Shown in pieces: positions 34,867-42,706 of a stretch of 64,000 nt of DNA; position 1 is the first letter of the stretch; each line of letters starts with the position of its first letter. The position numbers were made by a program, and so were the translations under genes. Below the pieces are notes generated by a model that was given only the letters and a program-made list of their open reading frames with translations, ran no database searches and had not been told where the DNA came from. Source of the DNA: Pelotomaculum propionicicum (GTDB lineage: Bacteria; Bacillota; Desulfotomaculia; Desulfotomaculales; Pelotomaculaceae). The stretch spans positions 124,001 through 188,000 of the forward strand of contig NZ_QFFZ01000001.1 in the NCBI RefSeq assembly GCF_004369225.1. Reading direction: 5' to 3'.

Positions 34867-35280
34867 ATGAGCAAGATCAAGGTTTTGTATGATGTGGTCG
34901 CGGCTATTAAAGAGAAAGAGTCTTGCAGCGGAAATCTTAACGTGGAGGCAAAAAGGGACGGAGTTAAAATCTTCGGACTGAGCAATGATTTCGAGAAAAA
35001 CCTGGGAGAAGGCAAAACAAAGGCAAAGATTTCCCTGGAGGTTGATTGCGAGGGGAAGAAAGTCAAGCATGAAAGCAGTACTGAATTTGCATGCGCAGAA
35101 GCACACGCTGACAGGCGGCATGATATCCTGCGGCACATGATTTCTCACCATCACCGCGGCCACCATTTTAGCCACGCTCCAGTGGATGATTGCCATGCGG
35201 GCAGGCGCTGCGGGTTCAAGGAAAAGCTCGATAAGCTGGCGTTTATGACCTGTGAGGGAAAGACGCGCACGTGTTATTAA
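34867..35280 (+). CDS. His/Cys-rich small protein, 137 residues
   Basis: ATG 34867 follows AAGGAGG with ideal spacing; a start at 34834 precedes the SD and is rejected. The N-terminal half (MSKIKVLYDVVAAIKEKESC…) looks like an alpha/beta globular domain with a Gly-Glu-rich loop. The C-terminal half contains a dense His cluster (RHMISHHHRGHHFSHA) followed by cysteines (DDCHAGRRC and a final TCY), suggesting metal binding. I do not recognise the family. The next gene encodes a His-rich membrane protein, so the two may act together. Confidence 0.65.
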   Translation: MSKIKVLYDVVAAIKEKESCSGNLNVEAKRDGVKIFGLSNDFEKNLGEGKTKAKISLEVDCEGKKVKHESSTEFACAEAHADRRHDILRHMISHHHRGHHFSHAPVDDCHAGRRCGFKEKLDKLAFMTCEGKTRTCY

Positions 35281-35422
35281 TGAATTGAAAACAGCGCCAG
35301 CAGCACTTGGGTTATAATAAAAAAAAATCATGAAAGGATAACCATTATACTGGGAAGAATAGAAAAAACCAAGGCAGTACTGGAAAGAAAAAGGATTGAA
35401 ACGCGGCAAGGATGATTGCTAT

Positions 35423-36013
35423 ATGGATAAGCGTGATAAATTCAAGAAAATTTTTCACGAACTAAGATGCCACCACAAAAGTCATGAAGAATATAAACAC
35501 ATCTGTGACAGATTTGAGCAGCACCGGATGTACCGCCGGGAATTTCACCGCATGCACAGATCTATGAGGTATTTTCGCCCCTTCGCTTTATTGTTGAACG
35601 CGCTGATCATCTATTTGTTGTTTAAACTCACAGGTATGAAAACTTTTGTGTTCATTATCGCTGCTCTCCTCGTCGCGAAGGAAATTGTTCAGGTTTTGTT
35701 TTTAATCAGGTTGGAAAAGCGCGTTTTTAAACCGATTGAAGAGTTGAAAAACGGGGTGGAGGAGCTTATAATTGTGGGTGCGAATTTATTCGCACAATGC
35801 TGCATTTTATCGAAAATAAATTCGGCGCCAGCGCGCCTTGTTCGATTGCAATCGAACCTATGGCTTTATAAACAACCGGGAGCCGGAGAAGTTTTCTCCG
35901 GCTCCGGTTGTAAATTGCTTTTATTAACCAAGGATGGCCTTCAGGTCCGCGTCAGGTGTGCTGATTGGCTTGATGTTGAATTGCTCGACCAGCGCGTTGA
36001 GCACGTTCGGTGA
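35423..36013 (+). CDS. His-rich membrane protein with a probably displaced C-terminus
   Basis: ATG 35423 follows AAGGATG and gives a 196-residue reading. The N-terminal 50 residues are rich in His, Arg and Cys (FHELRCHHKSHEEYKHICD), and then two hydrophobic helices follow (ALLLNALIIYLLFKL and FVFIIAALLVAKEIVQVLF). After them comes a HAMP-like start (KRVFKPIEELKNGVEEL). Beyond about residue 118 the frame runs through two palindromes and the hcp terminator and overlaps hcp by 90 bases. That tail does not look like real protein, so the gene has probably lost its native 3' end, perhaps a kinase domain. Confidence 0.55.
   Translation: MDKRDKFKKIFHELRCHHKSHEEYKHICDRFEQHRMYRREFHRMHRSMRYFRPFALLLNALIIYLLFKLTGMKTFVFIIAALLVAKEIVQVLFLIRLEKRVFKPIEELKNGVEELIIVGANLFAQCCILSKINSAPARLVRLQSNLWLYKQPGAGEVFSGSGCKLLLLTKDGLQVRVRCADWLDVELLDQRVEHVR
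35778..35857. repeat. Pair of palindromes downstream of the truncated membrane protein
   Basis: GTGCGAA-TTTA-TTCGCAC lies at 35778-35795, and GTTCGATTGCAATCGAAC, a perfect 18-bp palindrome, lies at 35840-35857. The second recurs at 55350-55367 with only the central two bases changed. Confidence 0.6.
35873..35910. terminator. hcp terminator (bidirectional hairpin)
   Basis: A 17-bp stem with one bulge (CAACCG-g-GAGCCGGAGAA with TTCTCCGGCTC-CGGTTG) lies 14 bases after the hcp stop on the minus strand. GTTTATAAAG follows. Confidence 0.75.
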
Positions 36014-37477
36014 GATAAACGCCGGCAGGGTTGGGCCAAGGTAAATATTTTTGATGCCCAGCGACAGCAGCGTCAGCAGGATAGCCACCGCTTTCTGCTC
36101 GTACCAGGAGATGACCAGCGTCAGGGGCAGGTTGTTGACCCCGCAGTTGAAGGCGCCGGCCAGGGCCACCGCCACCTGGACGGCGGAATAGGCGTCATTG
36201 CACTGGCCCATGTCCATGATGCGCGGCAGGCCGCCGATTTCACCGGTGTTGAGGTCGTTAAAGCGGTATTTGCCGCAGGCCAAAGTAAGGACGACAGTGT
36301 CTTTAGGTGTCTTTTTGACAAAATCGGTGTAGTAGTTTCTGCCCATCTTGGCGCCGTCGCAGCCGCCGACCAGGAAAAAGTGTTTGATGGCGCCGGCATT
36401 GACTGCTTCGATAACCTTTTCGGCAACTCCAAGCACAGTATTGCGGGCGAACCCGGTCATAAGCTCAGTGCCGCCGTTAATGCCTGTAAATGTCCTGTCC
36501 TCCTGCCAGCCGCCGAGTTCGAGGGCTTTGTTGATGACAGGGGTGAAATCCTTGGTTCCGTTTTCCCCGCTGATGTGTATAAGGCCGGGATAGCCGACGG
36601 CGTCAGTGGTGAAAAGTCGGTCCGCGTAAGAAGCCCTGGGCGGCATCAGGCAGTTGGTTGTATAGAGAACAGGCGCCGGTATGCCGTCGAATTCTTTTTG
36701 CTGGTTCTGCCAGGCCGTGCCGAAATTGCCTTTCAGGTGCGGGTATTTCTTCAGTTCCGGATAGCCGTGGGCGGGCAGCATTTCCCCGTGGGTGTAGATA
36801 TTAATGCCCTTGCCCTCGGTTTGCTCAAGCAGTTGTTTCAAGTCATACAGGTCGTGGCCTGTAATTACGATGAACGGCCCTTTTTCAACGGAAGTTGGGA
36901 CCTTCACCGGAACAGGGTGGCCGTAAGCTGAAGTGTTGGCCTCATCCAGCAGGGCCAGGCACTTGAGGTTGACTTGACCAAACTCCATCAGCAGGCCCAG
37001 CCACTCCTCAACAGAATGGTCTTCGCCGACAGCGCGCAAACCTTTGTAGAGCCAGGCAGTGACTTCATCGTCCTTTTTGCCCAGCAGCCAGGCGTGCCTG
37101 GCGTATGCCGCCATACCGCGCAGCCCGAGCAGCAGGGTGGAGCGAAGGGACACCACGTCCTGGTCTCCCTGCCAGAGGGTCTCCCAGTCCAGGTCGGCCG
37201 CCCCGCCCAGCTTTGCTTTGGCGGCCTCGACCTGGCTTTTGAACTCGTCAATTCGCACAGCGTCGAAATTAACATTGGTGAGTGTGGCGAATAGCGCCTT
37301 CATCACCAGCCCGCCGGTCGCCTCGTCCGGGGTCTTCCCCTGAGCGGCCCGGGCCAGCCCGACCAGGGCGCAGGTCAGCTGGTCCTGCTTGTCGGCCACC
37401 TCCGGCTGCTTGCCGCACACGCCTACTTTAGTGCAGCCTTTACCGCCCGCTGTTTGCTCACATTGAAAACAAAACAT
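35924..37477 (-). CDS. hcp: Hydroxylamine reductase / hybrid-cluster protein
   Basis: Hcp carries a [4Fe-4S] cluster and a hybrid Fe-S-O cluster. It reduces hydroxylamine in vitro and protects anaerobes from nitric oxide. The 517-residue protein starts at ATG (complement of 37475-37477), 9 bases after GGAGG; a TTG six bases earlier is less well placed. N-terminal cluster ligands are Cys3, Cys6, Cys15 and Cys21 (MFCFQCEQTAGGKGC…GVC). Hybrid-cluster ligands appear in the later segments NCLMPP, GGCDGAK, LACGKYRF and the LPRIMDMGQCND region. A ferredoxin-type gene lies just upstream in the same operon, and a Crp/Fnr regulator is divergent. Confidence 0.97.
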   Translation of the reverse strand: MFCFQCEQTAGGKGCTKVGVCGKQPEVADKQDQLTCALVGLARAAQGKTPDEATGGLVMKALFATLTNVNFDAVRIDEFKSQVEAAKAKLGGAADLDWETLWQGDQDVVSLRSTLLLGLRGMAAYARHAWLLGKKDDEVTAWLYKGLRAVGEDHSVEEWLGLLMEFGQVNLKCLALLDEANTSAYGHPVPVKVPTSVEKGPFIVITGHDLYDLKQLLEQTEGKGINIYTHGEMLPAHGYPELKKYPHLKGNFGTAWQNQQKEFDGIPAPVLYTTNCLMPPRASYADRLFTTDAVGYPGLIHISGENGTKDFTPVINKALELGGWQEDRTFTGINGGTELMTGFARNTVLGVAEKVIEAVNAGAIKHFFLVGGCDGAKMGRNYYTDFVKKTPKDTVVLTLACGKYRFNDLNTGEIGGLPRIMDMGQCNDAYSAVQVAVALAGAFNCGVNNLPLTLVISWYEQKAVAILLTLLSLGIKNIYLGPTLPAFISPNVLNALVEQFNIKPISTPDADLKAILG

Positions 37478-37524
37478 GATCAAATCCCTCCTTTGGTATT
37501 CACTGGTATTTAATAGGGTTTAGC

Positions 37525-38238
37525 CTAATCTTCCGCAATTCTCCCGTCGGTGGTTACAGTAACCACGCGCCACGGTATCATTTTCCCGCTGTTAGTTAGG
37601 GCCTGTTTTACCGCGTTGACAATACCGCCGCAGCAGGGTACTTCCATACGAAGCACGGTGAAGCTTTTGATCTCGTGCGCCTGCAATATGCCTGTCAACT
37701 TTTCGGCGTAGTCTACATTATCAAGCTTCGGACAGCCGATCAAGGTGATTTTATTGCGCATGAATTCATTGTGGACATTGGCATAGGCGTAGGCTGTGCA
37801 GTCGGCGGCCACCAGCAGGTGCGCATGATCAAAGTAAGGAGCGTTTACAGGCGCCAGCTTAATCTGACAGGGCCACTGGCGCAGTTGTGATGCCGCCGGG
37901 GCAAATCCCTGCGCAGGCGCAGCTGTCTCTTTCCTTTCGATGGCCCGGGCCTGGGCGCCAGGGCAGCCGCAGGCCAGTTTTTCGGCCACCGGTTTTTGAT
38001 GTTCTGCCATGTGCTTTTTAACAGACTCCTCATCAAAAGCATCGGCTTCGCGCTCCTCAATGGTGATGGCTCCGGCCGGACATTCCGGCAGGCAGGCGCC
38101 AAGGCCGTCGCAGTAGCTTTCAGACACAAGCTCCGCTTTGCCGTTGATAAGCTGCAGGGCTCCTTCGTGACAGGCTTCTACGCAAAGGCCGCAGCCGTCG
38201 CATTTCTCCCGGTCAATCCTGACAATTTTTCTGATCAC
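37525..38238 (-). CDS. 4Fe-4S ferredoxin-domain protein, Hcp electron-transfer partner
   Basis: A 237-residue protein with two [4Fe-4S] motifs at the N-terminus: CDGCGLCVEACHEG and CDGLGACLPECPAG (about residues 14-57). A variable, Ala/Glu-rich linker follows, then a C-terminal conserved domain (about 120-237) with CPGAQ, LVAADCTAYAYANVHNEFM, LIGCPKLDN and VPCCGG. In many strict anaerobes this protein is encoded beside hcp and probably supplies electrons to it. It starts at ATG after GGGGGTCGC and precedes hcp by 47 bases, so the two form an operon. Confidence 0.9.
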   Translation of the reverse strand: MIRKIVRIDREKCDGCGLCVEACHEGALQLINGKAELVSESYCDGLGACLPECPAGAITIEEREADAFDEESVKKHMAEHQKPVAEKLACGCPGAQARAIERKETAAPAQGFAPAASQLRQWPCQIKLAPVNAPYFDHAHLLVAADCTAYAYANVHNEFMRNKITLIGCPKLDNVDYAEKLTGILQAHEIKSFTVLRMEVPCCGGIVNAVKQALTNSGKMIPWRVVTVTTDGRIAED

Positions 38239-38313
38239 TTCCAGCGACCCCCTTTATAATGTTTTTCTTGCTTCTTTTGTAAAGTTATCTTATGATATTG
38301 GGAGCACAAAATC

Positions 38314-38329
38314 GGTAACCAGGGTTACC
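38314..38329. promoter_or_regulatory. Operator between ferredoxin/hcp and the Crp-family regulator
   Basis: GGTAACC (38314-38320) and GGTTACC (38323-38329) are perfect arms around AG. The 105-base divergent region makes it a likely site for the adjacent Crp/Fnr-type protein, as known for HcpR-type control of hcp. Confidence 0.6.
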
Positions 38330-38343
38330 AAAATACAAGGTGA

Positions 38344-39042
38344 GTGAAAATGTTTAAGAAATGGCTGAAAGTTTTTTCTCAGTGCGACTTATTCAAGGGT
38401 ATAAATCCCGAGGAATTGAACCTTGTTTTCAACTGCCTCAAACCAAAAGTGAGCAACTACGAAAAAAACGACTGGGTGGCTGTCGCCGGTGAAAAATTTA
38501 CCGGCCTGGGGGTTGTCCTTGCCGGTGAGGTGGTGGTGGTCAAGGAAAACGCGGCCGGCAACAGGGTGATTATAGCGGTGAACACCCCGGGGGAGATGTT
38601 CGGCGAGATGGCCGCGTTTTCAGGTGAAGGTGTGTGGCCTGTCTCGGTGACGGCCAGGACCGCGTGCACTGTCATGTTTTTACCGGCGGGAAAGATCGTC
38701 GGCAACTGTGAAATGTTATGCGCCAGCCACAGACTGCTGGTTACCAACCTGCTGGAGATCGTTTCACATAAAGCGCTCATGCTGCACCGCAAGGTGGAAT
38801 ACCTGGCGATTAAGAGCCTCAGGGGAAAGATAAGCACATTCCTGCTGGAAAATTACAAAAAGATGGGCAAACCCACTTTTTTATTACCACTGAAAAGGAA
38901 CGAACTGGCAGATTTCCTGAATGTTTCCCGGCCGTCGCTTTCCCGTGAAATGTGCCGGCTGCGGGACGAAGGTGTGATAGATTTTCACCGGGAGTCTATA
39001 AAGATCAGAGAAGTAAATGCTTTAAGAAATATGGCTGAATAG
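38344..39042 (+). CDS. Crp/Fnr-family regulator, probably of hcp (HcpR-like)
   Basis: A 232-residue regulator. The cyclic-nucleotide-binding-like beta-barrel (about 20-120) contains GEMFGEMAAFSGEG, a long dimer helix follows, and the C-terminal winged helix has KRNELADFLNVSRPSLSREM (about 180-200). The Arg/Ser ligand pair of true cAMP binders is not evident and there is no Fnr-type N-terminal cysteine cluster. In clostridia and sulfate reducers HcpR proteins of this family sense nitrosative stress and activate hcp. The divergent arrangement and shared palindrome support that role; this is inference. Confidence 0.88.
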   Translation: MKMFKKWLKVFSQCDLFKGINPEELNLVFNCLKPKVSNYEKNDWVAVAGEKFTGLGVVLAGEVVVVKENAAGNRVIIAVNTPGEMFGEMAAFSGEGVWPVSVTARTACTVMFLPAGKIVGNCEMLCASHRLLVTNLLEIVSHKALMLHRKVEYLAIKSLRGKISTFLLENYKKMGKPTFLLPLKRNELADFLNVSRPSLSREMCRLRDEGVIDFHRESIKIREVNALRNMAE

Positions 39043-39124
39043 AAGCAAAGCGATCGAACATAGCAAAGACGGCTGCCGAAATAATGGCGGCCTTTATTAA
39101 TTTAAAGGTAAAAAGTTTCTACTG

Positions 39125-39184
39125 TTGACAAAAACACTGTTAAAATATATACTGTATATATCGTATATATACAGTATATATTTT
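39125..39184 (+). promoter_or_regulatory. GntR promoter with overlapping operator
   Basis: TTGACA (39125-39130) and TATACT (39148-39153) are 17 bases apart. A perfect 19-bp inverted repeat (39142-39160 with 39166-39184, 5-base spacer) covers the -10 and start region. This is the expected architecture for autorepression by the GntR protein encoded next. Confidence 0.8.
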
Positions 39185-39207
39185 AAGCACATGGAGGGTA
39201 AGAATGA

Positions 39208-39582
39208 GTGAACATAATTATATCCAACTCGTCTCAGGAACCCATTTACGAGCAGATTTACAAACAGATTAAGAACAGCATTATCATGGGAGAAATAAAG
39301 ACCGGCGAACTGCTGCCTTCCATCAGAAACCTGGCGCGGGAACTGCAGATCAGCGTGATCACAAGTAAAAGGGCATATGAGGAGTTGGAGCGGGACGGTT
39401 TCATCGAAACAGTACCTGGCAGAGGTTCCTATGTTTCGGAACAGAGTGCCGAGATGCTTAAAGAAAAAAGGATGAGGATGGTCGAGGAAAAATTGTTTGA
39501 AATTGTGTCTGACAGCAAAATGCTAGGGATCAGTCTGGCTGAACTGCACCAAATGCTGGATTTGATCTTTGGGGAGGAGTAG
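39208..39582 (+). CDS. GntR-family regulator, YtrA subfamily
   Basis: A 124-residue short GntR protein. The winged helix (about 1-78) is complete: EPIYEQIYKQIKNSIIMGEI, then GELLPSIRNLARELQISVIT, then RAYEELERDGFIETVPGRGS. Only a short helical tail follows, as in the YtrA subfamily, which represses an ABC transporter operon placed directly downstream. GTG 39208 lies about 10 bases after GGAGGG; an ATG at 39204 is in another frame. The expected ABC genes follow but are broken, so the regulator may now control only itself. Confidence 0.92.
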   Translation: MNIIISNSSQEPIYEQIYKQIKNSIIMGEIKTGELLPSIRNLARELQISVITSKRAYEELERDGFIETVPGRGSYVSEQSAEMLKEKRMRMVEEKLFEIVSDSKMLGISLAELHQMLDLIFGEE

Positions 39583-39586
39583 CGTG

Positions 39587-39998
39587 ATGGAAAACATACT
39601 GGAAGTGAACAACCTTTCAAAAAAATTTAAGGACTTTAACCTGAACAAGATATCATTCTCCATCCCTTACGGATATATTATGGGTTTTATTGGACCTAAC
39701 GGGGCGGGGAAGACAACCACCATCAAGCTGATTATGAACCTTTTAAATAAGGATGGGGGTGAAATCAGGGTGTTTGGCCGGGATCACCAGGAGTTTGAAA
39801 AGGAAATTGTTCTTTGGTCCCAGTATACTTTTCGGCTATTTTACAAATAGTCAAGAACATCCTTTAAGCAAAACATTATTGCTTTATACCAGCGAAAACT
39901 TGTTGGTGGTTTACCTGATAGCTATCCTTATTACTCTCATTATTCTGGCAGTTTCTTTTGTCATATCCCTGAGAATATACCTGAACAAAGATCTATAA
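39587..39998 (+). pseudogene. Collapsed ABC transporter (ATPase N-terminus joined to permease C-terminus)
   Basis: ATG 39587, after GGGGAGGAG, opens an ABC ATPase (MENILEVNNLSKKF … FIGPNGAGKTTTIKL, Walker A) which remains recognisable to about residue 75. It stops at 39848-39850. In another frame, about 39840-39998 encodes the last hydrophobic helix of an ABC-2 type permease (LLVVYLIAILITLIILAVSF … RIYLNKDL). A deletion has removed the signature and Walker B regions plus most of the permease. The original operon was GntR-ATPase-permease. Confidence 0.85.
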
Positions 39999-40222
39999 AC
40001 GGCTCAGCCGGGACTGTTTTGATACTTTTCGCCATACAATTCACCCTAATTCTGTAAAATTTAAGAAAAAAGAAAGAAATTAAATATAAAAAATTAATTA
40101 TTATCAATTATTGTTTACATTAGTCATCTGATAGCCATTAAAATACGAGGAGGTATGTAACTGCTTTAAAATAGATATACAGAATTACACATTTAATAAC
40201 AAACCATTATATAGATAAACCA
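39999..40222. other. AT-rich intergenic stretch
   Basis: No gene is seen. An AGGAGGT followed immediately by ATGTAA (near 40149-40161) is a start-stop oddity without evident meaning. Confidence 0.4.
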
Positions 40223-40250
40223 TTGACACGAACACCTGTTTTGATATAGT
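40223..40250 (+). promoter_or_regulatory. Promoter upstream of the TnpB-like gene
   Basis: TTGACA (40223-40228) and TATAGT (40245-40250) are separated by 16 bases. Confidence 0.5.
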
Positions 40251-40270
40251 AATGGTAGGGAGTGGTGTCA

Positions 40271-40369
40271 ATGGATAAATTATCAATATCGTCAGGTAAT
40301 AAGAATATCAAAAATATAATCAAATTTAGAGGATTTAAGGAGGTGATTGCCGGTGAAAACCACGGTTAG
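40271..40369 (+). CDS. Possible 32-residue leader peptide overlapping the TnpB-like gene
   Basis: ATG 40271 follows GGGAG, and 32 codons (MDKLSISSGNKNIKNIIKFR…) end at TAG 40367-40369, 17 bases inside the TnpB-like gene. The SD of the TnpB-like gene lies within this frame, so translation could be coupled. No similarity is recognised, and it may be the remnant of an upstream transposon gene. Confidence 0.35.
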   Translation: MDKLSISSGNKNIKNIIKFRGFKEVIAGENHG

Positions 40370-41807
40370 AGGCGTCATCCTCCAGTTAACGGAAATCCAA
40401 AGAATCTTCCTCGATAATCTGATGGGCCGCTATTGCGCCGCCGTAAGGTGGTCATTTAAGAGACTTATGGACAATTGGAAAACCCAGGATATACGCCTGG
40501 CGGTACAGGGCAAGTTCAGCCTCAACTCCCGCCAGGCCAACGATGCGGTTCACGATGCCCAGGCAACAATAAAATCACAGAAAGAGCTGGTTAAACTAAA
40601 TCACGCAGGCGCCGCAAATAAAGTGGAATTCACCCAAAAGCGCCTGGAGAAAGCCAGGTCTTCCGGAAAAAAAGCCAAGCTGCAAAGACGCCTGGACAAA
40701 GAAGAGAGGAAGTTGGCATTCTGGCAGAAGCACCTTGATGCCGGCACGTTTCCACCAGTGGTGTTTGGCGGTAAAAAACTCTTCCATAAACGCTGCAAGG
40801 GTAACATTACTCACGAAGCATGGCAGGAAGCCCGGAGCAGCCGCTACCTTTCCAGGGGTGACAAGACAAAGGGCGGCAACCTGAACATAAGGCTGTGCAT
40901 CAAAGACGGCAACATCTACCTGGACATAGCCGCAGAGCCGGTCGAGACAGAAAAGTCCGTCCGCTACAGCCGTATCACCCTCCCGGTCTACCTAGCCCAT
41001 AAGCCTTCCAAGAAGACCGGTTTGATCAACGGGCGCAACTACCGGCAGATGGTGTTGGATTACCTTAAAACCGGCAGCGCCTATCAAGTGGAAATCATCC
41101 GGGAGAATGGCCGCTATTACATTCACGTAACCATCGAAGAAGAAATACCCGTACCATATATCCCCCATAGCGGAGTTATTGGCGTTGACACCAACCCGGA
41201 GGGATTGGGCATAGCCCGCGCCGACTGCCTGGGGCAGTTCAAAGAAAGCCTTTGGTTAGCACAGAGCGAGTGGACATATGCCCGGAGCAACCGGCGGGAC
41301 AACCTGATCGGTGGGGCCGCGTCACTGGTGGTGAAAATGGCGAAACAGTTAAATTGCGCCCTTGCTGTTGAAGATCTGGAGTTTAAAAACGACAAGTCCG
41401 TGACGGCCAAATTCAACCGGATGAGCCACGGGTTCGTCTGGTCGAGCTTTTTAACAAAGGTAGAACGCAGGGCCGCCCGCGAGGGAGTGCCCCTGGTAAA
41501 GGCGCCGCCGCCCTTCACGTCGATAGTCGGCATACTTAAATATCAGCAGCAGTATGGGATCTCCAACCACGAGGCGGCGGGATATACAATAGCCAGGCAC
41601 AGCCTTGGTTACAGCAACGAAAAGGTTCCTAAACAATTGGTACAAAAGTTTATCAAGAAAAGAGATACCTTCGCGTCGTTAACCAACTGGAAGCAATGGA
41701 GTTCAGTCAAGAAAGCGATAATCGCCGCAATTAAAAAACAAGCCAAACAGGAGGTGAAAAGCCTGGTTTCCTGGCAGCACCACAGAAAACAACTGATAGC
41801 AGGGTAA
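40353..41807 (+). CDS. TnpB-like protein (IS605 OrfB family relative) lacking the usual zinc finger
   Basis: GTG 40353 lies 9 bases after GGAGG and gives 484 residues; a TTG at 40347 is too close. The N-terminal half is helical and basic. The RuvC-like half shows RuvC-I (SGVIGVDTNPEGLGIARAD, Asp279) and RuvC-II (CALAVEDLEFKND, Glu340). The expected zinc finger with four cysteines and the D-x-N-A-A of RuvC-III are not seen; the corresponding stretch reads GISNHEAAGYTIARH. No TnpA recombinase is nearby. TnpB proteins are RNA-guided nucleases that use an RNA from the element's right end. This one may have altered or lost cleavage, but the divergence may simply be a family trait. Confidence 0.82.
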   Translation: MKTTVRGVILQLTEIQRIFLDNLMGRYCAAVRWSFKRLMDNWKTQDIRLAVQGKFSLNSRQANDAVHDAQATIKSQKELVKLNHAGAANKVEFTQKRLEKARSSGKKAKLQRRLDKEERKLAFWQKHLDAGTFPPVVFGGKKLFHKRCKGNITHEAWQEARSSRYLSRGDKTKGGNLNIRLCIKDGNIYLDIAAEPVETEKSVRYSRITLPVYLAHKPSKKTGLINGRNYRQMVLDYLKTGSAYQVEIIRENGRYYIHVTIEEEIPVPYIPHSGVIGVDTNPEGLGIARADCLGQFKESLWLAQSEWTYARSNRRDNLIGGAASLVVKMAKQLNCALAVEDLEFKNDKSVTAKFNRMSHGFVWSSFLTKVERRAAREGVPLVKAPPPFTSIVGILKYQQQYGISNHEAAGYTIARHSLGYSNEKVPKQLVQKFIKKRDTFASLTNWKQWSSVKKAIIAAIKKQAKQEVKSLVSWQHHRKQLIAG

Positions 41808-42110
41808 ACCCTTTGCCATAAAGTTTGCGTTGCGGCACAGTACACGCAGTGAAAGGCTGTTGCCGCGAGTAACGATCAGGCGGTGGGTAACACCCCTTTC
41901 GGGCAGGACCCAGCACTCAACCTAATACTTGATAGATTACCTCCTTAACGGAAAGATAAAACCTTCTCTAATTTTCTTATCTGTCAAACGCTAGGTTGAG
42001 TGCTGGGGCGGTGAACCGTAAGGCGAGCCACCCGGAATATGGACGAGAGTCCATAGCTCAGCAGTTGAATCCTGTGACGCTGCCTCCCGTTAGTCGGCGG
42101 GAGAGAAATC
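41808..42110 (+). ncRNA. Putative guide-type (omega/re) RNA region downstream of the TnpB-like gene
   Basis: The 300 bases after the gene have no protein frame but strong structure. A 16-bp perfect inverted repeat (41909-41924 with 41992-42007) encloses an AT-rich loop. Several small hairpins follow, and the final CTCCCG/CGGGAG hairpin lies at 42084-42103. GC-rich structured right ends of this type adjoin tnpB genes and supply the scaffold of the guide RNA, with the guide taken from the sequence just beyond the last hairpin. The RNA ends are guesses. Confidence 0.5.
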
Positions 42111-42174
42111 TAAATATATCTGGATTATCCTGTATAAATCAGATATGTCTAGTTTTCAGAAACCAGGTGCTGGT

Positions 42175-42447
42175 GTGAACAAGGATGAACTAAGATGGAT
42201 GCTTTCTGAATTGACTGAAAAAAACGCTGTAATCAGAGGTTACGCGCAAATGGCCTTAGAGTGCGATCATCCTGAGTGGGCGATGAAGTACATTTTTTCG
42301 ATAATTCAACATATTGACAAGCTGACTGTTCTGACTTCGATTATAACAGACCTCTATCTGACCGGTAAAGATGACGGCTGCGACACCGGCGACGCGGCGG
42401 CTTTAGCCAGTATTGCCGCCAGAGCGGAAAGTATTAAGCTGCATTAA
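42175..42447 (+). CDS. Small helical protein of unknown function, 90 residues
   Basis: GTG 42175 is the likely start (AGGTG upstream), since the frame upstream to 42145 runs into the structured region. The protein is helical: MNKDELRWMLSELTEKNAVI then RGYAQMALECDHPEWAMKYI then a third helix and an Asp/Gly-rich turn. It loosely resembles the first helix pair of histidine-kinase dimerisation domains, but no phospho-acceptor His in the right context is present. I do not recognise the family with confidence. Confidence 0.5.
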   Translation: MNKDELRWMLSELTEKNAVIRGYAQMALECDHPEWAMKYIFSIIQHIDKLTVLTSIITDLYLTGKDDGCDTGDAAALASIAARAESIKLH

Positions 42448-42706
42448 CAGTACTTGATAACCATGTTACAATGTACAAGTATTCCACATTTACAGAAGGA
42501 TACGATCTTAATCAATTACATTACATAATTCAGTACGGGAGGTTAAGTACGGAAAGCTGCTTTTGAGACGGTTTATTGAACTGTTTAATTAAAACGTACC
42601 GTGATCACTGTTCGGTTGAGGTATCCTTTGCCGGGTACGTGTTGCTTTTGGCTAATTATAGAGCTAAAGAATCTGTAACTTTATACGATTTATTATATAT
42701 CAGGAT

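Noticed and set aside
36348-37343. Several 80-180 codon plus-strand frames opposite hcp
   Set aside because: They are shadows of the highly conserved hcp coding sequence.
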